From positions 1 through 26,164 of the forward strand of contig KN886516.1 in assembly GCA_000934455.1 (NCBI GenBank): a DNA stretch of 26,164 bases. The letters run 5' to 3'. How positions within the stretch are numbered: position 1 is the first letter of the stretch; every line of letters begins with the position of its first letter. A model generated the notes under the pieces. It worked only from the letters and a program-made list of their open reading frames with translations. It had not been told where the DNA came from and did no database searches. The DNA comes from Apostichopus parvimensis. Its lineage: Eukaryota > Echinodermata > Holothuroidea > Aspidochirotida > Stichopodidae. The translations under genes and the position numbers were made by a program. Of this stretch, positions 1 to 12,000 are shown piece after piece.

Positions 1-36
1 GCTATTCTAATCTCCTTCTCTAATCTCCTTTCACAG

Positions 37-87
37 AAAGATGAAGTAGATGCTATAAATTGTCTACGGAAGATAACAGAATCGGAG
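37..87 (+). CDS. Formin exon 1 of window (start of FH3 region)
   Basis: The 51-base exon follows a pyrimidine-rich acceptor ending TTTCACAG and is followed by the donor GTGAGT. It encodes 17 residues beginning KDEVDAINCLRKITESE. This matches the usual formin helix 'cv+aimn...G' just before the FH3 repeat and continues directly into exon 2 (NGVKLIVSTPH). Both ends are phase 0. Upstream exons are outside the window. Confidence 0.8.
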
Positions 88-3000
88 GTGAGTAGAAAAA
101 CGGTAGTGCGAGGGGGGGGGGGGACAAGAGAAAAGTTGTATTTTGGGAGAAACAAATCTTTTACATTTGTCTGCTATGTCAAATGTACAAAATTTACTAT
201 AGATTTCATGTTTTGTGTTGGTCTTGGTTATTTATGACAGAACTCAGAATCCTTTTGCACTACGTACATCACTAAAATTGACTGATAATTAAGAAATATA
301 CTGTCCTACTGTAGTTGTGGTTTATCAACTACTTATATACTTAATGTATAGAAGGAAGATAAAATCATTAACTGTATATCGCTGATTGTTTAACAGTTAT
401 AAAAATGTCTCCATTAGTGTTATATATGTAATATGATATGATATGATGTTTGTTTCGATATAGATGCTCTCATCTGTATCATGTAGATCACTCAAAAAAT
501 AGTAATGGACTACAGTAAGCTTTAAGAGACTCATTACAGTACAGATGTATGTGTGTTCCAAAATTACATCTCACTCCCCACCATATACTGTACTGGTTAA
601 AACGTTCTCCTAAACTGACAGATGGTTTTAATTAATACAGTACAAAATGGTGCCCTTCAGTCTTAACTCTTATCCAAAGTAGGCTAGAGGCTATAGGCTT
701 GGTATGTGTGGGAGCTAGTCTAATAAATAGTAGTATAAGTGATGCTTGGCTTTAAAGTAGGCTAGGCTTGGTATATGTGGGCTTGGTATATGTGGGAGCT
801 AGCCATATAAATAGTACTATAGTGATGCTTGGCTTTAAAGCGGCTAAGCTAGGATTGGTATGTGTGGGAGCTAGTCTAATAAATTGTACGATAGTGATGC
901 TTGGCTTTAAAGCTGACATGATTTCCCAAGGTTTTAATGAAAATATCTTTGGTCGAGATGTTAATGCAACCAACTAATAATCCTAAAAAACAGTATAATG
1001 TCAGTTTCTGTGTATTTTAATGGTTAGTGAACTTACGTACATGTGGATACAAGCAGCAAAGTTTTTACAACAGCATCTCCGCCTCATATTTATTATTCTT
1101 TAAAAGTGTAATTTGCATTGGTCAAAATGTCATGGAAAAAGTCAAAAAAGGTTGATACTAGCCTACATTGGTAACTTGTAGTATTACATTTGTTTAACAT
1201 CGTATTATTGTATATATAGTAAATATCGCATTTTCCCAAAGTATTCAAAGAGATTGAGAGATATAGTTTGGTTAGGGAGCCAACTCATTAGTTAACCGAT
1301 AAACATTTTCCCCCCTGTTGTTCATTGTCTAGACACATTTAATGCTGATCGTTGAATGAATTTTTGTAGATTTGTGTTCACATGTACTGTGCAATAGTAA
1401 GTTTTGTACGGAGAGGGGAGGAAAGGACAAAGTCCATGTTGCTTCATATGTTCCGAGTAAAGGTGATTTATATCCCTATCATAGTTTAATATCGATGACT
1501 AATGATTGTAAACAATTTTTGGTCATCTGTGTGGGTTTCAAAAATGACAGTTTGTGTACTTACAGTGAAACTGCCCTTGGCTAGTGAACATGCATGCAAA
1601 AGATCCAGCAAACATTTTAAGTTAAACAAGGAAGAATAGTTTGATTTTGATAAGTGTCTGAACATGGAATGTAAAGAAATTTTGTTTGTCCTTAATTTCA
1701 GTGGTGAAGAGGAAAGACAGTAATAAGTTTTGAGCAAGACCTAATATTTTCAGAAGTTTCTTAGAATGCTTGTGGCCATAATTCGTGTTATGCTCTGCGG
1801 TGGTAGAGAGGACAAACCTGGATGGTAGAAGGGGAGGGGGATGTGGAAGGGTGGGCAAGGATTCCCCTTTACCAGAAGGCATTTGATTACCAGCATTGCA
1901 TACTCGGCTGAAAGTTGGTCTGTAATGGAATCTTTGCTGAGCACCTATTCTCATGGAATAGGCCCAGTATTTATGTTACTGTGGAAACCATTTAAGTATA
2001 AAATATATATGTTATCTAAACTATCAAGACAGAAAAATAAAATATCAACCGGTGTAAGGAGGAGAAGATCGACTTTAATACACTATATAATGTTACTGTT
2101 GTCATGGTAATGTTTTGCCAACAGAACCACTGTTGCCATGGTAAATGTATTGCCAACGGAACAACTGTTGTCACGGGACATTGAATATTTTGCTGAAAAC
2201 CACAAATAAGCACCACTCCATTTTGAGATGAAAAACTAAATAAAAATAAACCACTTGGTTTGGAAACCGTTTCCAAGCTGCATGGAGGATGAATTAATTT
2301 CCTACAGTAAGATATACGTACGTAGTGTGAAAAAAGTAATCTGAATGTGTAATAATTAAAAAGTATACAATGTTTCCATGACATCAGATGAGATTTATAA
2401 CCTTCCAAAATAAACAACATTGACAGAGAAAACTATATATTTGATGTCATTTTCCTTGAAAACTAGGTGGAGTCCTAGATGCAGTTGAAGTATCGTTTTT
2501 TCTGTCATTGCCATGGCCACAGTTAAGAATTTGTGTATATTGTCTCGACAGCCAACCAAGTTGCATTTTACATGAACTTCTTAAGAGAAGGGACTCTAGA
2601 AGGGGATAAAGAAATTGGCTTTTGACTGCAGTATTTGACAGTAAATCAATGTATGCCCACATTATCTGATGTACCATAAACACAGTAGATTAAGGCTAAA
2701 CTCAATACATAAACCGAATGAGACTACATTTTGTCTCTTTTTACAACAATAAAAGATCTGTTCCTTTATTTTTCATCCACAGAATGGTGTCAAGCTTATT
2801 GTTTCTACTCCTCATGTCTTGGAAAATGTCGCCCTCTCCATGATCAGTAAATCCCTGTCTTCAAGATTATACACATTTGTTGTAAGTATGTTACTTTCAT
2901 GTCTATTTTAGTTTTTTATCAAATGAGCTGTTCTGATGTCTTCAAAAGGTGAGGTAAATGTCCCCATTTTAACTGGAGAGTTTTAACATTTGGGATGTAC

Positions 3001-6000
3001 AGTAATTCCAGGCTTGGGGTTTAAATCCAGGTCCTTCCACAAGGAGGTGGATCTTGTGTATTAAACAAGCAGGTTTGGTTACATACAAGGCTGCGTACAG
3101 AATATCCCTGCTTTAGGCAGAGCAGTGGTTCATGAATTGCAGCCTAAGAATTAAATTTCAACTTTTCACCCTCATACAGGCAGACTTTGTGTACTAGTAC
3201 AACAGCATGGGTAAGAGTACTTGTAAGTAGAATTCCCTTGGTATGAGTCCGGGTACAAGGCTCATTGCAAGAGTGTGACTTTTGTGAAATTGTGCATTTA
3301 ATAGTCCCTATATTACTGTTGAAAAGGCTGCTAGTACAGGTACAAGGACAAATTCGCATGGTCGATTTTATGTAACTATTCTGGAATATATACGTATAGA
3401 CTCACTTCAAGTCAGTGTGCTGAATTGTATTTGACAACTGGCCAAGTTATCTACTGTAGATTCATCTATGTACACCAAAGTAAACCAGTAAAACAGCTAA
3501 ATATTAGCGTTATTGGATTAACCTGCCTGTCTATATCATGATCACAACGAGGTGACAACCCTCACACCAGGAAAATCATTATAAGACAGATTACTGTCAA
3601 GAAAGAGAAGATTATCTTCCAGTTGGTTACATCTAGTTTTGCATCGTTGGAGGAACAATTTCAAGGAAACTTCCTTGTGTGTATTTATTTCAACTATAGT
3701 GATTATTTTCCTGATAGATTCCAAAATGCATTTGTGTTGCCCTTTTTATCTTTTTTAAGGTTAACTTCTTTCAAATGTACATGTGATACAAACATAGAAC
3801 TACGTATAAGCACTTGCCTTCAAAGCAAGCAACCTGTGAATCAAAATTTCACCCTTCAAGGATAATATAAATATAGAAACCACGTATATATAAGTAAAAC
3901 ACAATAATTTTCTAAGAATGCAAGGATGCCACGTGAGAAAATTTGCAGGAATGCCATATTTTTGAATCAATATAAAGCTACCTCATCAGTTGACAGAAGA
4001 CTGACTAGACATAAAGAAATCAGGAAAAATGTTGAAATACTCTACTGCAAGACTGTTGGGGTTGTGGAAAGAAAATGAGGGTGTAGTCGTGGTTACACAA
4101 GATAGATTGACCTCTGACCCTTAACTCCAGCAAAGGATCTGGGTCAACTTTAGCACTGTTGGGTGTTTGAGATGGTAGGGTGCAATTAGGTCACTGAGGT
4201 GCAGTGACATTTTGAACCTCAGGGGGGTCATTATTTTACACATCAAATTTTTCTTACACACTGCTGTGTGGTAGCTCTGCAATGCTTAAGAGCACAAATT
4301 TGTAATTTAATTGAAAATGATAAAGTTGTTGAAAATCACTTTATTTTGTTTTGGATCTGACAAGTAGTTCTATCCTTTTTGAATGAACTCTCTGATTTTG
4401 GTGACAATTTGCTACAATTTGAGCTCGAGTGTGATGTATATATATATAGGCTGTCAAATCTTCAGTGAACGTGTAGCAGTTGGTCAAACAGCAAATTATC
4501 AAGAAAGTTGGCGATGGTGTCAAAATTAGCTCTGAAGAAAGTTAAACGATTCTGTAGGATGCATAGCAACGCAAACTTGATGTTGTCTGCTTGAATAGAT
4601 GATGCAATTTTGGCTTTGTTGGAGAAGGTTATTGAGGCCAAAGTTCATTTTAATGCCAAAATGGGAAAGTTTTTTAAATTTATTATGTAGCTGGGGCAGT
4701 CTGTGATGTAAACATATGGCCATGTCAAAGTTAGGAAATTACTATGAGGGGCTTATGAGAATCAAATTGTGGTGTTGAAGCATTTTCTTTCGGTGGGGGG
4801 GGGGGGTTGGTTGATTTTATCAAATTATTTGATGCGATTCCATTTAACAATGTTGTCCCATTTAACAATGTACTATGGAGTATGGACTATTGGAGTTTTA
4901 TAACTTTCATTGTAAATGTAAAGTTGAAAGTCACAATTGTTTTAAATTTTGAAGTTTGCTTTCCAGCAAACTTTGTAAAATAATTTAAAGTAATACTTTG
5001 AAAAGGAGCCTGGTACAGAAATGTTGAGGTTTGAAGTATTTTATGAACATACTCGCTGATTAACTTCTTAATTTGTTTTCTTAACAAATTCAAGGAGGGT
5101 GTCATAGAGTCAAATTCAGTAGGCTCTGTTAAGACTTAATCGCCAAACTAAAAAAAAAGAAGATGCTTTCACGATTCCCATGCGCCCTGGAAATTGCAAA
5201 AAGTGGGGAATAGTAAAAACCTTTTTTCTCGATATTGAATGTTTCTAAATTTTGAAGTTTAGTTTGGGAAAGTAAAGGAAAATCCTGTTTTGAACACTCC
5301 TTCTTGTATGGTAAGATTTCTGTGAACAAGGTTTTTGAGAAATGTGAGATACAGTCATAGGCGTAGGAGCCTAATTTGATTTGGGGGGGCTGTAACGACT
5401 TGCCCGAAAAATATAACCAAAATTTTTTGGTACGTGCCCGAAAAATTCTCAGCATATTGCCCGAATTTTCACACAAAAAAGTGAAAAACACAACTGCATT
5501 TTTTCTTCTTTCAGTAGGTGCCCGAAAAATTCTCAGCGTATTGCCCGAATTTTCACAAAAGTTGGGGGGCTGCAGCCCCCCCAGCCCCCCCGCCTCCTAC
5601 GCCTATGGATACAGTTAAGAGCAAAAAATCAAACTGTGTTGATGAGTTATTGCTACCCAACTGGTATCTATAGGTGAACCAGTGGGGTCGGGTAGGAGAG
5701 GTGCAACAAAGATTTTATGAGGGGTGCTTGGCTAAGATGTAATATAGCTTATATACTGATTAGACATTGTCTTTGAAATATGATTATACTTTTATTGTAG
5801 TATATCTGCCCTTCTATGGTGTTTGTTGCAAAAGGTTTAACCATTTTCTGTCATTTTTTCCCCGCTCTTTATTTCAGATCCTTATAAGAGCCTGTGATAG
5901 TATCAGTGGCAACAAGAGAATTTTAGAAGTCCTATCTTACGTTAAACAACAAATCAGAGAGAAAGTCCGTTTTCATGCTATAACACAGATGATTCTCAAG

Positions 6001-9000
6001 GAGAGCCATAGAGTTGAGCTAACTGTGAGTATTTCCATGAGGAGCATTCTTAAGGGTTCTTTTTCCTGTTTTGTTTATGGTGTTTATGTCTTTGTTTGTT
6101 GGTCTTTGTAAAAGAAAACATTTTAAGGACAAAGTTACTACTGATTAGATAATTTGACTGATCTGTGTAATTTTGTCAGTGGTTATAACTGTCATTCCAT
6201 TTTATTATTTCAAGGAGCGGCCATCTTGTTTTGGTCCAGACTAAAGGCCAGATTTTTCTCTCTTTTTTTTTTTGAGTTATTTAAATATTTTTACACCTCC
6301 TTGGTTTCATCGGGGAATCTAGGCTTTTAATTATTTACTTAAATTGTTTGGTTTGGGTAATTTGCGTGCTAATCTATGCAACTGTCTAGCACAGGGAGAA
6401 TAAAAAAATACTAATATTGCAAAATTCATTTTGTTTGAAATCAGACCCAATCTGGAAACCAGTTCTTTTAAAACTGTCTGTTGCTGTTGCCTTTTGTATT
6501 GAATTGTGGGAATTGTTAAGATCCCACAAGCAGGATTCAATGACTGGAACTAATGCATTATGAGATACCAGCTAGGTCTTTCAAGTACCAATGTTTGTGC
6601 AACGCTGTATAAAATCTTTGCATTGTGTACATATCCTGCCGTTAGGGTTTGCACATTATAAAAGCAAAATAAATTTGGCTTGTCATGCCCTTTTTAAAAA
6701 ATTTTCATTATAAGTTTCTGATTCTCATCAAAAGTCGCAAAAAAGCCAACTGTGCATGACAAAAACACTGTAACTGGTAAAATGAGACAAAAATCTCAAA
6801 GATTTGCTTCAAAGTTATATATATTGTTGTCTGCATATCTTCATAGAAAAAACAAAAAAAAGAAAATCAAAACTGGTTTGAAAAGGTCACTGCCAATGGC
6901 CCAACTTGTGAGAAAAAGAAAAACCCACACGGTGGAGAGGGAAAAATAGGGAAAAAATCTCAAAAACACGCCACACTGGTGAAAACCCTGGTGAAAAAAA
7001 AAAAATATAGAGATTTGTGAGAAAAAACACACACCGAAAGAGAGAGTCGGAAGTACGGCAGTACTGGTAGTTACGGTAACCATAGTAATTAGTTGAGGAC
7101 AATGACAACCTCTGCCCAGAGAGTTATATGTAAAGTAGGCTAGGCATGGGCACAAAGACATGTGCTATGCAACTCTTGTAGAACATTGCCAAATGTTGAT
7201 GTTTTGAAAAGTAAAACCCACTTTCTTGATGTGACAGTTTTGTACATTAAAATGCTTCAAAACTATGTTTTGTGTTCATGAATTTGATTGACGCTCTGAC
7301 TCATGGTTTAATACTACCCACATCCAACATAGAGTGACTGTAGAACCTCAAAAAGTTACAAATTTTATCTTTCATCAGGAAATTTTGTTGAATAAGTCTA
7401 TTATCATTTTGATTCCTTGCCGGAGCCAAAAGGAATCTATGTAATGGTGATGGTGTGTCGTGTCTGTGTGAATCTAATAGATACTATCTATGTATGTATG
7501 TGACACTTGCTTGTAAACACAGTAACTCAAAAAGTTAATAGTGGAATAACTTCATATATGGTATGTTGATCCTTCTGATTGAGTACAAGAAGCCTATTGT
7601 TTTCTGTGAAGTTCACTGGTCATTTGGGGTCAACATAGGTCAGAGACTGAAAACTTTGTGAACTGATAATTCAAAAAGTACATGTTTGTTGCACTTGATA
7701 CATGGTTAACAGATTCAGCTTGTTGAGTACAAGAACCCTATTAAAATTTGGTAAAGGTTAAAGGTCAACATTTCCGTGAAAGTCTGAAAATCTTATAGAC
7801 ACGATAACACGAGTAGTGCATCTTTCTTGAACTTATACTTATTACGTAGATCCAGTCTGGTGAGTGCAAGAATCCTATTGAAATTGGTAGAGGTCAAAGG
7901 TCACATGAGGTCAACAGGCATCACAGCCTGAAAACCTTTCATACATGATAACTCCAAAATTAAAGCTACAATTATTCTTTGCATTCTCCAATGCTATGAT
8001 TTTCTTTTGGTGAACATAATTTGGTCAAATTCAGCTCAGTTTAGTTCTGTGAAGAGGCTCTGTAGGTCTTCAACGAACATGCCTGGCATCCCTGTAATGA
8101 AATCTGCTTCAGAGTTCTTACTCTTGCTTTAAACATGCACTTAAACCTCCTATCAGTTGTCTCCCTCTGAGGTCAAGGGGGTCAACAGGTTATCTCAGGA
8201 AATATTTCACATTGTATAAACAATGTCATGTAATGCTCAACAAAGTTAAAGGGATTTGCTACCTGAAAACTTGGATAATGTCTCTATATTTCACATAGGA
8301 AGACAGTTCTTTCTGGATATTGAAACATTTTGGTTTAACATTCTATACTGTAAAGTCCATTCTAGTAGTGAATGACATGGTTGATGCTCACAAGCGGTTT
8401 CTACAAAATCTTTTCTTGGTTCTCACTTAATTCTTGGACACATTTAACACACTTGCTCTACATTAGTCAGATAGTTATTTTTAAGTTTGAGCAAATTTTA
8501 TGGCAAGGAATCACAAACCCAACTGGCTTTCTAGTTAAACTTCAGCAATGAAAACCTCCTCTCCATGAGAGAAAGTATAAAAGACTTTAATGAATGAAGA
8601 ATAGCATATGAAAAATGAAGCAATTGTGGCTCATTTAGTCTTGATTTGCATTTGTATATTTATTTTTGTTATAACTATTCAGCCCTGTTTTTTAAGGAGC
8701 ACTTAATCTATGATATCTCCCAAAATGGAATTATTTCTTTCTTAGCTGTTTAGGGATGTTTTTCATGACACTTTTATCACTAATGAAGCAGATGGGAAAT
8801 GATTGTAGGGTGTGTGTCTTCTATAATACTCTTCTCACAAGTTTTAAATAACGTTTCATTTGACTTTTGTTCCATTCAAAGGCTCTCTGTCTTAGATTCT
8901 TGAATACCATTCTTGCCACTACATCCGACCTTAATCAACGAGTTTACCTCCAGTATGAGCTGGAACTAGCAGAGTTCTCTACAAGTAAAGTAGAAATGGT

Positions 9001-12000
9001 GAGTTTATTGACAGTTAAAGTATTTCTTTGTCTTTTTTAATCTGGAGTTTGAATGGTTTTTATGTAGACATCACTGGTAATTGTGGTCATACAAGTACAG
9101 TTTCGGTTTTATGTTCTCTTATCAGCTGAAATATGTCATCGTTGTTTGCAGACTTGCATGTTATGATACTTTGATCTGTTGCATATATACTTTATGCAAT
9201 AATGATATGGTTATTGTTGTTAGTATAGAGCCCACACACTGTTACTTAATTGCTTTCTGTACCCTATAAAGTGTTAATAACTGACAGAATTCTGTTACTA
9301 TGGTGATAAAAGATTTTCACGACTGTCATGTTTTGTTGCCAGGTGTGAAGTATATCAAACCTTGTTACTGTGTTTGACTTGTGTGGGTAGAATTGAAAGA
9401 AGATAATGTAGAAAGGTATTTTAATGATCCACCTGTGGCTTCATGTTGGCAATTGAATGGAATGCAAAGGAACTTTGTGCTAGTCTGATTAAAGAAAGAT
9501 TTACAAAGTTCAGAATTCCACTCTACTGTGTCAGATTCTTCTTGCATCTAAATGTAGAATATTCTTATTTTTTAGTAGGAACAGGCCAAAAAAAATATGT
9601 ATATATATGCATATATATATAACTGCCAATTGAACTAACCATGTTTTCTTATTTTATTCCATCAAAGTCTGTGATAGGTTCCATTTTCTTCAAGCTAATT
9701 CTTTTTGCAATTTGTAAGAAGTGACATCTTCCAAGGAAAATTTCCTGAATGCGACTGAGTAGTTGATAACAAATGAAAATGTCCATTAAATCTATTAAAG
9801 CATTGGTTATGGTTGAACTGTGTTGCAGATTTGTCCATCCTGAACACTGCTTTAATTGATTTAAAGGACATACCACTACGGTGGTGATTAAACTGTGTTG
9901 CAGGTATGTCCATCCTGAACACTGCTTTAATAGATATAAAGGACAAACCTGCGACACAGTTTAACCATAACCATAGTGATCTGTCCAAAAAATCTATTAA
10001 AGCAGTGTTCAGGATGGACAAACCTACAGCACAGTTTAACCAAAACCATAGTGATATGTCCTTTAAAGCTATTAAAGCAGTGTTCAGGATGGACAAACCT
10101 ACAGCACAGTTTAACCAAAACCATAGTGATCTGTCCAATAAATCTATTAAAGCAGTGTTCAGGATGGACAAACCTGCAACACAGTTTAACCATGATCATA
10201 GTGGTCTTTGGTAGATATCAAGAATGTCAAGTTCACATTGTATTTCGTGCATTGGGTGCATTGAGCTACATATGCTTTACCTACTGTACAGATACCATTA
10301 TGTAAAGAAAGCTTAATTTAAACATAGCTTTAGTAGTGTACTATCAAGGTAGTCCTACATCCATAGATAACACCACTTCAAACCTTTGATATGGTTCAGT
10401 GCCTTTTAATTGACACCTTGAGAACAAAGTGGGTCAAAGTGAACAGCAACTAGTTGGACTGGGTTATCCATAAGGATCTATGTTTGGCAATAAAAAGAAA
10501 TAACTCACGCAGTATTAATTGCTGTTACTGTGATTAATTAGTTTGTCTCTGCAGTAACCCAAAGGTAGATTTTTTTATTTACTGTTTTAATTATTTACAT
10601 TTTTTTATTTATGATTTTTTATTATTATTTTTCTTTTCATGAAAAATATTGCTCTTATGTTGTACTTTTCAGGGGGTTGCTTAATGGAAAATTTGCCCGC
10701 AGGTCACATTTTCCTCAACTGTGATTTAGACCCAAAGGACTGATTTTTGTTCTCGATCAAATGTTGCCATTGGTCAACCTCTGTAGATAGATAACAATTT
10801 ACTGGACAACCCATAACATCACCCATGAACTATAGTTATTAACGGTTAGACAAAATGGTTGTCAGCTTTGCCTTTTATCTGTAATTGTAATTACGAGCTC
10901 CTTAATCTTCCATACCATGTTTGTACATCGATAATGTTGTTATATGTTGAAACACGGAAAGCATCTATATCATTGAAAAGGTAAATGTTACTTCTTTTTT
11001 CCTTCCCTTTCTTTAGAATTATGGCAGCGAGATTCCGAGATCCGTGAGACAAGAATTAGATTTCTGGCACAGCCATTACTTGAGCATACAAAGTCTTCAG
11101 GAAGCTTTATCAGCCCACAAATCAAGAAATGAACTTCTCAGGCAAGAGGTTAGTATTTGCATTAATGAGATTAAGGTTAGGAGGGGTGTGGGTCGGGGGG
11201 AGGTAATGGTTGAGGATTGAGTAGTGGTGATGGTTGTTCTCTAGACTATAAAATACAGTCCTCTATATAAACATGTGACCATAGTTGAAGTTTTGCAATG
11301 ATAGTGGTCAGCATTTTTGTTGAAAATATGTGCTTGAATTTATCTGACGTATACCAGAGCTTAGTATGAATATTAGTGATTTTGAAATATTCCATTATAG
11401 CGACGATGATTTTAAGGTCATCGGAATGTTTCAGTTTCATTATGTACGAATTACACTTTTTTAGAACATTTGTGTACGGTTCTAATTACTAATTTTTGGG
11501 GGGGTTCATCGTTGCCAGGTATCGAAAAGGACTGACAACCAAATTCTGTTTTAAATATACCACATCTGGTACGAAAAAGGCAATGCAATGTGTTTTTTCC
11601 ATTCAAATATTCATTTTACTCCAGCCTAATTAAGGTGATATTTCAAATGGTGTTGCACAACTCCCCATCTGTATATCGATTCATTGTTGTATTAAATGAT
11701 TGGATACAATTTGCCACCATTTTTGAATGTTTAATAGTTATAAATTTAACACCAACAGAATATAAAAAGTTCATTCATATGTTAATTCCTTATATAAAGA
11801 GTCCACATGATCAGAATTTCCACTTTCAAACCTACACTCAAACTGACATGTACTTCAACCTTCTGTCTGTCAACTGTTAAATGCAAAACTGTCTGAACCA
11901 AGTTAATGCCTTGCTTCATAAACCAACATGTTTCTTTCTTTGTTTCTCAATAAACTATAACTTATATTTTTCTCACTCTTTGTAGGTCGACAGGCAACAA

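Larger units (their letters stand above)
88..2782 (+). other. Intron 1: non-coding
   Basis: AT-rich intron with a G tract at 113-123, a short ATATG microsatellite near 430-447, the tandem repeat at 680-915 and the 34-bp repeat at 2091-2180. Open frames here lack any recognisable protein pattern. I see no other structure. Confidence 0.8.
2882..5877 (+). other. Intron 2: non-coding with repeats and a MITE
   Basis: Holds a tRNA-like relic (3813-3852), a G tract at 4796-4806, an AT microsatellite near 4436-4448, a short CCATTTAACAATGT duplication at about 4840-4870 and the MITE at 5356-5607. Antisense open frames between 4341 and 5491 show no recognisable protein pattern. Otherwise featureless. 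Confidence 0.8.
8999..11016 (+). other. Intron 4: non-coding
   Basis: Contains a TA/ATGCAT microsatellite at about 9596-9622, the palindromic 75-bp array (9785-10210) and the first copy of a 95-bp exact duplication (10505-10599). The rest is AT-rich and unremarkable. Confidence 0.8.

Noticed and set aside
3012-3030. GGTTTAAATCC, resembling a tRNA B box
   Set aside because: No A box or tRNA arms upstream at the right distance.
4341-5491. Series of antisense frames, two beginning MTPS
   Set aside because: Interrupted, without splice logic or known domain; similarity of the starts is too short to mean a repeat family.
9695-10305. Open frames of 90-158 codons on both strands
   Set aside because: They arise from the 75-bp repeat unit (divisible by three) and are present in sense and antisense alike; no protein family pattern.
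11590-11880. 96-codon frame in intron 5
   Set aside because: AT-rich composition like surrounding intron; no recognisable motif and no splice support.
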